DNA from: UBA5336 sp039815055
GTDB lineage: Bacteria > Pseudomonadota > Alphaproteobacteria > Caulobacterales > Hyphomonadaceae
DNA: 64,000 nt
Direction: 5' to 3'
Assembly: GCA_039815055.1 (NCBI GenBank)
Contig: JBCCAA010000003.1
Coordinates: 23,334-87,333 of the forward strand
In this document: piece by piece, positions 9,239-17,545 of the stretch
Position numbering within the stretch: the first letter of the stretch is position 1
How the letters are laid out: every line of letters starts with the position of its first letter
Translations under genes and position numbers: made by a program
The notes under the pieces: generated by a model
The model's input: only the letters and a program-made list of their open reading frames with translations
Databases searched by the model: none
What the model was told of the DNA's origin: nothing

Positions 9239-9290
9239 GGCATCTTCCGCCTTGGAAACGGGCCTTTCACCCCGCCTAGCGAAGATGCCT
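9238..9290. terminator. bidirectional hairpin between convergent genes
   Basis: The 10-base arms AGGCATCTTC (9238-9247) and GAAGATGCCT (9281-9290) are perfectly complementary and lie exactly between the stop of the upstream glycosyltransferase and the stop of kpsT. The loop is long (33 bases) and may fold further. The position fits a shared transcription terminator; no strong U-tract is present. Confidence 0.55.
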
Positions 9291-9291
9291 T

Positions 9292-9960
9292 CTAGTCGTC
9301 GCCGGCATTTCCGATCACACCGTGATAATAGTCGATCGCTTTGCCCACGTCGTCGAAATAGCGCAGATTACCATTTTCCAGCACTGCTCCTGCCTCACAC
9401 ATACGGCGCAACATTGGTGTGGTATGGCTGACCACGATGGCGCCGCTCTTGGCCATTCGTGCCTTGAAGACCTTCTCGCTTTTTTGCTTGAAAGCGGCGT
9501 CTCCGACAGAGGTGACCTCGTCCACCAGATAAGTATCGAACTTGATGCCCATCGATGTTCCGAAAGCCAGCCGCGACCGCATGCCCGAAGAATAGCTACG
9601 GAAGGGCAGATGGAAATGCTGACCTAGCTCGGCGAAATCCTCGACGAAATCAACCAGTGTATTGGTGTCCACGCCATAGACCCTGGCCACGAAACGAACG
9701 TTCTGCGCACCGGTCAACTCCGGGTGAAAGCTGCCAGCGAACCCCACTGGCCATGAGACTGTGCCATTTGACAAGACGTTGCCTTCATCGGGGTCCATAG
9801 TACCGGCAATCATTCTCAACAGGCTCGATTTTCCCACCCCGTTGCGCCCCAAAAGCGCCACGGAAACACCGGTTGGAAAGGTCACATTCATGTTGCGGGC
9901 TACAACCTTGCTGCGACCGTTCAGGTAATAGGTCTTGGATAGGTTTTGCAGCCGTATCAT
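9292..9960 (-). CDS. kpsT: capsule polysaccharide ABC exporter, ATP-binding protein KpsT
   Basis: A 222-residue ATPase. Walker A is GRNGVGKS at residues 38-45, the capsule-specific SWPVGFAGSFHPELTG follows, the signature is SSGMRSRLAFG near 124, Walker B is TYLVDEVTSVGDA near 143, and the switch histidine is in VSHTTP. Sequence and length match KpsT of ABC-dependent (group 2-type) capsule export. The ATG chosen gives the family start MIRLQNLSKTY; it lies 5 bases after the kpsE stop, so the two are translationally coupled. It energises export of the finished polysaccharide across the inner membrane together with KpsM. Confidence 0.93.
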   Translation of the reverse strand: MIRLQNLSKTYYLNGRSKVVARNMNVTFPTGVSVALLGRNGVGKSSLLRMIAGTMDPDEGNVLSNGTVSWPVGFAGSFHPELTGAQNVRFVARVYGVDTNTLVDFVEDFAELGQHFHLPFRSYSSGMRSRLAFGTSMGIKFDTYLVDEVTSVGDAAFKQKSEKVFKARMAKSGAIVVSHTTPMLRRMCEAGAVLENGNLRYFDDVGKAIDYYHGVIGNAGDD

Positions 9961-9965
9961 GAGGC

Positions 9966-11399
9966 TTAACGACGGTCCTTGATACTGTAAAAGACCAGTA
10001 CACCGATCGCCCAGATCATCAGCAGAAAGGCCGTGCAAACGGAAGCGATGATCAGCCGTTGGGGATAGAGCGCTTCCTCCGGCAAGGTCGGAGTGATGTA
10101 GGCCGCCAGATAGCGGCTCTTGCGTTGCGCTTCCGCAAGCGCGCTGTCATGCGCAGACAAGGCTGCGAGATACGCCTGCTCTGCGAATTCACGGTCAACG
10201 GTGAGACGTTCGAACTCACTCAGCACCCTGACGTAGTCATCGGCAGAGCCGGCATCCCCACCAAGCACGAACTTGCCCCGCTCCTCGGCAATACGATCAC
10301 GGATGACAGCGATGCGACGGCTGGCTTGCTGGATGCGCGGATCGCCTTCGCCGGTTATCTCAGCCAACAGATCTGCCTCGATCAGGGCACTGGCCAATTG
10401 TTGTTGTAAATTGTTGATCAACCCCATCTGACCTTGAACGTCCGCCTGCGGGTCGACAATGCGTGTTTCACTTCGGAACTGTGCCATAGCCTCGCGGGCA
10501 TCCTTGAGCCGCTCAACCGACTGCTCCATCTCCTCTCGGGTGTAGCGCGTGGCATCATCGCGTGCGATTGCGCTCAGTTCATTGATCATAGCGGCGCTGT
10601 CATCGAAGATGGCCTGTGCGATGATCTGGGCTTCGCGGGGATCGAACGCCCTGACCTGCAATTCGATCAACCCACTGCCAATGTCGTAATGAAGCCGGAC
10701 CATTCGGCTCCAATAACTGACCAGGTCCTCGATGCTGCTTTCAGGATCAAGTGCAAAGAACGGATCAACATCAGCATACCGCGAATAGAATGTTCGGAGA
10801 TCGAGCCTGGCATCAATCTGGCTGACCAGTTGCTGGCTTTGGATAAACTCGTACAGGATGTCTGTGTCGGAAGAGCTCGACCCGGAGAACTGACTAAGCC
10901 CTCCCAGCAGTTCCATTGCCGAATTGACCTCTTCCTGTCGCACCACGAAACCGAGGGTCGAGGCATATTGATCCTGAGCACGAGCATGAAGATAGAAGGT
11001 TGTCACCCATGCCGGGAGCAGAACCACGATGATAAAACTCAATGCGATCAGCCGGTGGCGAGGCCGCCGATGGGCGCCGCGCGCCGGAGCGCGGACCGAT
11101 GGATTGGCAGAGGATTTACTGGGAGGTCTACCCGGGGGGTTGGCCGGTGCACCTGGTGTCGCACCGCCTTGTTTTTTGGGTTTTTTCTTTGCAGGACCCG
11201 GCGATGCATCCCCTTTGGACTCTTGCTTGGCTTTGGCCTTCGCTTCAGGTTCGGCCTCGGGCGCCACCGCCGAGCGGGGCGTCTCGTTTTGATCAGGTTT
11301 GTCCGCTGTTGCGCGCCCGTGTCTAAACTTGTCGGACACAGCCACGGTGCCGCGCCATAGCTTTCGGATTGGCTGGTCCTGTGGGTGATTCTCTGCCAA
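9966..11399 (-). CDS. kpsE: capsule export inner-membrane protein KpsE, with long charged N-terminal extension
   Basis: A 477-residue polysaccharide co-polymerase-type protein. Its TTG start has a GGAG 7 bases upstream. Residues 1 to about 115 are a hydrophilic Lys/Pro/Ala/Glu-rich cytoplasmic tail. A transmembrane helix follows at 117-137 (LIALSFIIVVLLPAW), then a periplasmic domain (YASTLGFVVRQEE, the family opening), long helices around 280-420 and a second helix near the C-terminus (LIIASVCTAFLLMIWAIG). KpsE links the KpsMT transporter to the outer-membrane channel. The usual family protein has a much shorter N-terminal tail, so this extension is notable. It is co-transcribed with kpsT and divergent from kpsM. 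Confidence 0.9.
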   Translation of the reverse strand: MAENHPQDQPIRKLWRGTVAVSDKFRHGRATADKPDQNETPRSAVAPEAEPEAKAKAKQESKGDASPGPAKKKPKKQGGATPGAPANPPGRPPSKSSANPSVRAPARGAHRRPRHRLIALSFIIVVLLPAWVTTFYLHARAQDQYASTLGFVVRQEEVNSAMELLGGLSQFSGSSSSDTDILYEFIQSQQLVSQIDARLDLRTFYSRYADVDPFFALDPESSIEDLVSYWSRMVRLHYDIGSGLIELQVRAFDPREAQIIAQAIFDDSAAMINELSAIARDDATRYTREEMEQSVERLKDAREAMAQFRSETRIVDPQADVQGQMGLINNLQQQLASALIEADLLAEITGEGDPRIQQASRRIAVIRDRIAEERGKFVLGGDAGSADDYVRVLSEFERLTVDREFAEQAYLAALSAHDSALAEAQRKSRYLAAYITPTLPEEALYPQRLIIASVCTAFLLMIWAIGVLVFYSIKDRR

Positions 11400-11497
11400 G
11401 AAAATGCTCCAACAATCCGCGCAATTTGCACGCCGGATAAACCTGTTACATAAACAGTCTTCTAAACGACAGCAACACCGCGCTCCGAAAGGGTATT
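11400..11497. promoter_or_regulatory. divergent promoter region between kpsE and kpsM
   Basis: Ninety-eight bases separate the two divergent capsule-export starts and must hold both promoters unless they start inside the coding regions. I cannot assign exact -35/-10 boxes with confidence. Confidence 0.45.
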
Positions 11498-12301
11498 ATG
11501 GCATCGCCTCACCTTGCCCCGGTCCAACGCCGGTCCTTTGGTACTTTGCGCACCATTTCCGCGCTTATGCTGCGCGAAATGGCCACAACATATGGACGCT
11601 CACCAGGCGGGTACATCTGGGCGATCCTGGAACCGGTCGGCGCCATCGTGATCTTGTCCTTGGCATTCAGTCTGATCTTGCGCTCGCCCTCTCTGGGAAC
11701 GAACTTCGCGATGTTCTATGCTGCGGGTTACCTGCCATTTTCTCTTTACACCACACTGAGCGCGAAGATCAGCCAATCGATCCGGTTCTCCCGGCCGCTT
11801 CTGGCTTATCCCAGCGTGACCTATATGGATGCGATCCTGGCGCGATTGTTCCTGAACCTGCTGACCCAGATTACCGTTTTCTACATTATCATCATCGGGT
11901 TGCATCTGATTTACGATTTGCGCACAATCTTTGACTTTTCTGCCATCGCGCTGAGCCTTGCCATGGCCGCGGCCATAAGTGTCGGCGTCGGAGTAATGAA
12001 TTGCTTCCTGATCTCGATCATACCTATATGGGAAAGCATTTGGTTGATCGTGAACCGGCCGCTTTTTATCCTGTCGGGTATTTTGTACATCTACGAAGAT
12101 CTTCCCCCGATTGGTCAGGATTATCTTTGGTACAACCCATTGATGCACGTGACCGGCGTGATGCGGACCGGTTTTTACTCCACTTATGACGCGCCCTATG
12201 TCTCGGTAACATACCATTTCAGCATTTCACTGGTCCTGACGGTATTGGGCCTGATCCTGCTGGGACGATATCATCGGTATATCCTCAACGAGAAACGTTG
12301 A
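11498..12301 (+). CDS. kpsM: capsule polysaccharide ABC exporter permease KpsM
   Basis: A 267-residue ABC-2-type permease. After a cytoplasmic start that includes LMLREMATTYGRSPGGYIW, typical of KpsM/Wzm permeases, there are about six hydrophobic helices: PVGAIVILSLAFSLIL, the FAMFYAAGYLPFSLY segment, ITVFYIIIIGLHLIY, a long Ala/Val helix, RPLFILSGILYIYEDLP and LVLTVLGLILLG. The loop YNPLMHVTGVMRTGFY is also characteristic. It forms the channel through which the polysaccharide crosses the inner membrane with KpsT. It is the first gene of the rightward polysaccharide cluster. Confidence 0.93.
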   Translation: MASPHLAPVQRRSFGTLRTISALMLREMATTYGRSPGGYIWAILEPVGAIVILSLAFSLILRSPSLGTNFAMFYAAGYLPFSLYTTLSAKISQSIRFSRPLLAYPSVTYMDAILARLFLNLLTQITVFYIIIIGLHLIYDLRTIFDFSAIALSLAMAAAISVGVGVMNCFLISIIPIWESIWLIVNRPLFILSGILYIYEDLPPIGQDYLWYNPLMHVTGVMRTGFYSTYDAPYVSVTYHFSISLVLTVLGLILLGRYHRYILNEKR

Positions 12302-12434
12302 AATGGCCATGGTTCAGTGGATATGCAACAGGTTTGCAACTTTGCCGGGCAATTGCTAAATCGCCTGCGACTTCACTCCGGACTGACGGCGTTCTCTCTT
12401 GTTGCGTATATTTTTCCACCGGGTGCAACGGGCC

Positions 12435-14693
12435 ATGCGGTTCTTTTCACCCAATCCCACTGCATTGTATGCAACTTGGAAGATCAAGCGCTCGGGCCTG
12501 TTTGACCGGACATTTTACCGTGGATGCCATCCGACCCTGAACAGACTTTTCTATCGGTTTCCCGAACGTCATTACGTGCTGTTCGGCGAAGCGGAAGGAT
12601 TCCAGCCCAATCCGATGTTCTCACCCAACGATTATCGGCGACTTAACACAGACCTGGCCCATATCAGGGAACCCTTCCTTCATTACGTACGCTATGGTGT
12701 AGATGAAAACCGACCGATCCGGCACGTTCCCGCTGGCGAAGTGCTGCACGGCGAGAGGTTGCCACCGGTCTTGCGGTGCCCCGTGGATGCTCCACCACCT
12801 GCTGCGTTGGCGATCGTGGTCCATGTTTACTATCGCGATCTTTGGCAGGAGATCGCCAGAACCATCATGGCTGCCGGAATCGAGCATGATCTGTACGTCA
12901 CTTATACGGATCAGGGGACGCTGACCGACGGGCTGGCAGAAGAGGTACAGGCGGATTTCCCCTCCGCCCGGGTGATTGCAATGCCCAACCACGGGCGCGA
13001 CATCTTCCCCTTCGTGCATCTGATCAATTCGGGTCTGCTGTCATCCTATCGGGCGATCTGCAAGATCCACACCAAGAAATCGCCACACCGCGCAGACGGT
13101 GATGACTGGCGGCGTCACCTGATCGCAGGCCTTCTGCCCGGGGAGCAGACAAAGACCTGCCTGAAGCGCTTTTTAGAAGATCCCCTGGCAGGGCTCTGGG
13201 TGGCCGATGGCCAGCATTACAAAGACACCCGCTGGTGGGGGTCAAACCGGGCTCCGACGGCCGGGTTGCTGGCCCGTGTCGAAATAAGCCTGGACGAGGC
13301 AGATCTGTCGTTTCCGGCCGGATCGATGTATTGGATCAAGCCTTTGATTGTTTCGATGATCCATGGCATGCAGCTCGATCAGAATGATTTCGAGCCGGAA
13401 ACGGGTCATGTGGATGGTACCGTCGCCCATGCCTTTGAACGTGCCATTGGCCCCATCGTCACCGCAGGCGGACTGCATATTCGTCAAACAAGCGAACTGA
13501 CAGCGCCTCGGGGCAGCAGGCCCCCTGCCCTTTCGGACGCAGATCAGAAACAGAGCACAGCGCCCGTGACCGCCCCCGCCTATGTCAGCGCTTTCTACCT
13601 GCCGCAGTTCCACCGGGTCGCACAAAACGACGCCTGGTGGGGACAGGGATATACGGAGTGGCAAGCCGCAACGACCGCGAAACCGCAATTTCCGGGTCAC
13701 GTCCAGCCTGCCTTGCCAAGCGCGTTGGGGTTTTACGACCTGATGCGCCCCGAGATCATGGCAGAACAGGCCAGTTTGGCGCGGGCTGCCGGTATCGATG
13801 CCTTCTGCACCTATTTCTACTGGTTTGACGGCCAAACCCTGCTCGAGGGACCGATGCAGCAGCTGCTTCGGCACCCGAAAATCGATTTTCCGTTCTACCT
13901 GTGCTGGGCCAATGAAAGCTGGCGACGCAACTGGGATGGGATGAGCGGCGAGGTCTTGATCGAGCAGACCTATACCGAGGGTTTCGAGCAAGACCTGGCA
14001 GCAGCAACCCTACCCTATATGCGTGATCCGCGTTACCAGCGCCCCGACGGCAAACGCCCCCGGTTCGTTATCTACAGACCCGGGGATTTGCCAGACCCGG
14101 AAGGCTCGGTGGCACGTCTGCGCTCCGAATGGCAATCTCTTGGAGTTGGCCAGGTCGAGCTTGGGGCGGTGCAATTCCATGTCCCTGGTGAACAGGACAT
14201 TCCAGACAGGCTGTTCGACTTCTGGGTCGAGATGCCGCCCCACGGTCTGGTTACGTCCGACGATTACCTGGTTGGTGGCCCAGCCGCACCAGAGGGAGCA
14301 CCAGAACCACCTATCCATGCTTACCCGGGGTTTTCAGGACTGATTTATGACTACAATGCCGTCATCGCCAATTCCTTGAACCCTGATCGTGACCGGCCCG
14401 ACAACCTGATCGCCGGGGTGATGCCATCATGGGACAACACCGCCCGGCGCGGTCGGCGAGCCCACATGGCCTATGGCGCCAATCCGGCACGATTTTCGCA
14501 TTGGTTGCGCGGCATCGCCCAGCACCGTCTGGCCACGTCATACCGCACTGAAGTGATGATCAATGCCTGGAACGAATGGGCGGAGAAGGCTGTGCTGGAA
14601 CCTTCGCAACAATATGGTACTGCGTGGCTGGATGTGCTGGGAGACTGGCGCCACACCGCGACAAACCGAGAAGGCCGACAATGGCACGACTGA
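12435..14693 (+). CDS. RgpF-like / GH99-like (WbsX) polysaccharide biosynthesis protein
   Basis: A protein of about 752 residues with at least three parts. Near residue 55 there is one copy of the short glycan-locus module described in the findings (FSPNDYRRLN...HYVRYGVDENRPI). A RgpF-like (rhamnan synthesis F) domain follows (AIVVHVYYRDLW, MPNHGRDIFPFV, ICKIHTKKSPHR, WWGSNR). The C-terminal half is a GH99-like WbsX domain, opening YVSAFYLPQFH and DAWWGQGYTEW, with LCWANESWRRNWDG and ending in NAWNEWAEKAVLEP. These domains often occur together in O-antigen and capsule clusters, where they are thought to act in glycan assembly. The start is uncertain: an in-frame TTG lies at 12399. The 3' end overlaps the next gene by 13 bases. 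Confidence 0.82.
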   Translation: MRFFSPNPTALYATWKIKRSGLFDRTFYRGCHPTLNRLFYRFPERHYVLFGEAEGFQPNPMFSPNDYRRLNTDLAHIREPFLHYVRYGVDENRPIRHVPAGEVLHGERLPPVLRCPVDAPPPAALAIVVHVYYRDLWQEIARTIMAAGIEHDLYVTYTDQGTLTDGLAEEVQADFPSARVIAMPNHGRDIFPFVHLINSGLLSSYRAICKIHTKKSPHRADGDDWRRHLIAGLLPGEQTKTCLKRFLEDPLAGLWVADGQHYKDTRWWGSNRAPTAGLLARVEISLDEADLSFPAGSMYWIKPLIVSMIHGMQLDQNDFEPETGHVDGTVAHAFERAIGPIVTAGGLHIRQTSELTAPRGSRPPALSDADQKQSTAPVTAPAYVSAFYLPQFHRVAQNDAWWGQGYTEWQAATTAKPQFPGHVQPALPSALGFYDLMRPEIMAEQASLARAAGIDAFCTYFYWFDGQTLLEGPMQQLLRHPKIDFPFYLCWANESWRRNWDGMSGEVLIEQTYTEGFEQDLAAATLPYMRDPRYQRPDGKRPRFVIYRPGDLPDPEGSVARLRSEWQSLGVGQVELGAVQFHVPGEQDIPDRLFDFWVEMPPHGLVTSDDYLVGGPAAPEGAPEPPIHAYPGFSGLIYDYNAVIANSLNPDRDRPDNLIAGVMPSWDNTARRGRRAHMAYGANPARFSHWLRGIAQHRLATSYRTEVMINAWNEWAEKAVLEPSQQYGTAWLDVLGDWRHTATNREGRQWHD

Positions 14694-15691
14694 TCCTGCA
14701 TGTGGGAACCCATAAAACGGCAACCACTACGATCCAAAAGAGTTTTCACGCCAACCGCCAGTTACTCGCCCGTCATGGTTTGACCTATCCAGATATCGGG
14801 CGCACGGCAGGCCATCACGGGTTGGTCACCGACTGGGTCAACCTGCCACCGGTGTTTCATCTGTCCGAAGGCTCTGAAGCGGCTTGGAAGAAACTGGTAG
14901 CCCAAGCCACGAAACACGACCAGGCCGTGTTTCTAAGCAGTGAAGAGTTCTCTCGCGGGCATCCAAACTCCCGCGTGGATCTTGCGGCCATTCGGTCGTG
15001 GCTTGACCCTTTCGAGGAGATCAAGGTGATCTGCACTTTACGCGACCAGGTCTCCTTTCTTCAGTCGATCTATCTGGAAATTTCAAAAAAGAAGGCCCCC
15101 CCCTATTGGGGCGCTTTCCTGAAAAGCGCACTCACCAAAGGATATGGCGCGGGGCTTTTTCTGAACTATTGTGTCCTCGACGATCATCTCCGCAGTGCCT
15201 TCGCTGAGGATGAGATCCATTATGTCGACTACGCCGCTGCCTGCCAGGAGCCTGGCATTCGCGCCCATATTCTCCGTCTGGCGGGCTGTGAGATGGACAG
15301 TACGTTGTTGCAGGACACCCAGGAGACCCGGCAGGCCAATGTCTCGCCCGACCCCCTGTCGGCCTGGATTGCCGGCATGATCGCGCGCCCCGGTATTGCA
15401 GATGACGCCCTGATGGAGCTGGTCCGCGACAAACTTGCCAACAGCTTTGATGAAGGGCGGCCAACCACCCTCTATATCCGCAGCGAAATCCAGCAGCTGC
15501 GCAAGTGCGTGACGCCCTGGAACGAAGAATTCCTGGAACGTCTTGCGCGGCGGCAACCCGGGTTTCACCTGACGCCCACCAAGATGCCAGACAATACCGC
15601 TTATCGCTCTGATCTGAAAACTTCCTTCTGGGTAAACCTAACACAATCCCTTTATAACAGGGACACCCACAACACCGGCCCGCGTCCATGA
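14681..15691 (+). CDS. sulfotransferase-family protein
   Basis: A 336-residue protein starting at an ATG 13 bases inside the previous gene. The P-loop-like phosphosulfate motif is LHVGTHKTATTTIQ at residues 5-18 and the 3'-phosphate segment is ICTLRDQVSFLQSIYLEI near residue 110, preceded by FLSSEEFSR. It belongs with the divergent bacterial sulfotransferases found in polysaccharide clusters rather than with the 2618-3331 enzyme, which has a shorter and more canonical layout. Together the two suggest sulfate substitution of the exported glycan. I cannot tell the acceptor. Confidence 0.75.
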   Translation: MARLILHVGTHKTATTTIQKSFHANRQLLARHGLTYPDIGRTAGHHGLVTDWVNLPPVFHLSEGSEAAWKKLVAQATKHDQAVFLSSEEFSRGHPNSRVDLAAIRSWLDPFEEIKVICTLRDQVSFLQSIYLEISKKKAPPYWGAFLKSALTKGYGAGLFLNYCVLDDHLRSAFAEDEIHYVDYAAACQEPGIRAHILRLAGCEMDSTLLQDTQETRQANVSPDPLSAWIAGMIARPGIADDALMELVRDKLANSFDEGRPTTLYIRSEIQQLRKCVTPWNEEFLERLARRQPGFHLTPTKMPDNTAYRSDLKTSFWVNLTQSLYNRDTHNTGPRP

Positions 15692-15731
15692 TGCGCCGCT
15701 CGGCCTCTGCAACACGAGGGGACAGTTTTCC

Positions 15732-17540
15732 ATGGCCTCCAAGATAACCGCAGTGCAAAACGATCCACGCCCCGGCGCGGCAGATGTCGTCCAGCCACTC
15801 AGCACCAAGAGCCTGTTTTGGCAGGCCGACTACCTGATCGGCAGTCCTGCTCTTGCGACCCTGCCCTTTTTGTTCTGGACAGTCGAAAGCGCTGCACCAA
15901 GGACGCTTGTCAGTCTGAGCGATGGTCCTCAAGAAGCTTATTTCGCACTCTGTCAGGCGGTGCAGCGGCTTGGTCTGGAAACCCGCTGTTTTAGCATCTC
16001 CGAAGCGATACACGACCCTGAAGATGTGCGGCACAATGCCGACACCTACGAGGATTTCTCATCCCTTCTGAGCGGACCTCAGGACGCCAATTGCGCCCGA
16101 TTCGCCCCGGCCAGCATTGACATGCTCTATCTGGATCTTGCGCATCCGCCTGAAGATCTGGTCCAGTGGCCAGCCCTTTTGTCACCACGCAATGTGCTTT
16201 TGATACATGGTGCGAATGCGCCCGAATTCTTTGCTGCACGCACAGCCTGCCTTGAAAGCCTTCGCATCGAAAACATCGATTTTACCCTCGAACATGGCAA
16301 CGGCCTGGGGCTGGTCCTGGGCGAAGACGCCCCCTCCCGGCTCAAGCGACTGGCAGAATTACACATGGGCGCCCCCGGCTATTCAGAAGTGCAAAAAGTC
16401 TTCTTTCGCCTCGGCAAGGCGCACGAAAACGCATTTCATGCCCGCCAAAACCGGCGTGAAAACAACCAGCAGAAAAAGGAACTTAACCAACTGCGCGCAG
16501 CTCTTGAAACAACCCAGTCAGATCTGGAAAAAATGCGCGAGAAAAATGCGAAGCTGCGCAGCGCCTACGAGAACCGGAATGCCCAGATGGCCCTGATAGA
16601 CGCGCGCCATTTCGATGCGATCACCGCGATCGAACAAGAGCTCAAGGAGGTTCAGCAAACCTCCCGAGACCGCAAAAAAAAGTTAAAAGAGGCGCTGGAA
16701 GAGGCAATCCGGCAGACGGATGCGAAAATCGAAAGGCTAAAGGAACAAGTCGCGGCTTTGACTGAAGCAGCCGTGCTCCAGGAGCGGGCGCTGGAAGAGG
16801 CAACAGCCCACAATGACCGACTGCAGGCGGAACATGACAGCCTTCAGGCCGCAGCCCTCGACAATCAGGCCCATGTCGAAACGCTCGAAGACACTGTCGC
16901 CCGTCAGAACCGCGAATTGGCTGATCTGGTGTTCCGCGCCGAGGACACACGTACAGGCTATGAATCCAAGTTGGATTGGCTACGCAGCGAAGTATCGAAA
17001 CACAAGAACACCCTTTTGAAAGCAACGCAAGCGCAGGACACTGCCAAACAGGAAACCACCGCCCTGAAGGCACAGCTTGACGCCCGTACAGAAGAACTGG
17101 TCACACTCACCCAGTTGCTCGAAACCAAGACCGCTGAAGCAAACCGGGCATTGCTGGAAAGCGAGACACAACGCGATATCCTGATCGAATTGCGCAATGC
17201 CGAAATTGCCATGCTGCGTAATGCTGGCGGGCGGTTGCGCCGCGGCGATGCAATGTCCAGCGCCGGCTTGCCAACACTAAAGTCACAGACCGCGACACTG
17301 ATGTCTTCGGATCTCTTTGATGCTGAGTGGTATCTGAAAACTTACCCCGATGTTGGCGAGAACGGCATGGATCCAGCACGTCACTATGCCATTCACGGGG
17401 CGCTCGACGGGCGCAATCCCGGACCAAGTTTTGACACGATGGCCTATTACCGCGCCAACAGAGACGTGGCGAAACGCGGCCTCAACGCATTGGTCCATTA
17501 CGAGATGTTCGGGCGCGAAGAAAAGCGTCGCTTGAAATAG
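15732..17540 (+). CDS. degenerate methyltransferase-like domain plus long coiled coil plus two glycan-locus modules
   Basis: A 602-residue protein. Residues about 30-230 resemble the Methyltransf_24-type domain of polysaccharide loci (DMLYLDLAHPPEDL, LLSPRNVLLIHGANAPEF, LEHGNGLGLVLGE), but the SAM-binding motif I position reads TLVSLSDGPQEAYFALCQAV and lacks the usual acidic-Gly-x-Gly pattern. Residues about 235-500 form an almost continuous heptad-rich coiled coil (for example KELNQLRAALETTQSDLEKM). The last 80 residues hold two modules (FDAEWYLKTYPDV and FDTMAYYRANRDV). A methyltransferase-type domain joined to a long coiled coil in an ABC-dependent export cluster recalls WbdD, whose coiled coil sets chain length; that parallel is inference. 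The next gene starts 5 bases downstream. Confidence 0.7.
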   Translation: MASKITAVQNDPRPGAADVVQPLSTKSLFWQADYLIGSPALATLPFLFWTVESAAPRTLVSLSDGPQEAYFALCQAVQRLGLETRCFSISEAIHDPEDVRHNADTYEDFSSLLSGPQDANCARFAPASIDMLYLDLAHPPEDLVQWPALLSPRNVLLIHGANAPEFFAARTACLESLRIENIDFTLEHGNGLGLVLGEDAPSRLKRLAELHMGAPGYSEVQKVFFRLGKAHENAFHARQNRRENNQQKKELNQLRAALETTQSDLEKMREKNAKLRSAYENRNAQMALIDARHFDAITAIEQELKEVQQTSRDRKKKLKEALEEAIRQTDAKIERLKEQVAALTEAAVLQERALEEATAHNDRLQAEHDSLQAAALDNQAHVETLEDTVARQNRELADLVFRAEDTRTGYESKLDWLRSEVSKHKNTLLKATQAQDTAKQETTALKAQLDARTEELVTLTQLLETKTAEANRALLESETQRDILIELRNAEIAMLRNAGGRLRRGDAMSSAGLPTLKSQTATLMSSDLFDAEWYLKTYPDVGENGMDPARHYAIHGALDGRNPGPSFDTMAYYRANRDVAKRGLNALVHYEMFGREEKRRLK

Positions 17541-17545
17541 GAGCC

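Noticed and set aside
11029..11360. Plus-strand frames opposite the charged KpsE extension
   Set aside because: They exist because the Lys/Pro/Ala codons read openly on the other strand. The KpsE frame continues into a family-typical transmembrane helix.
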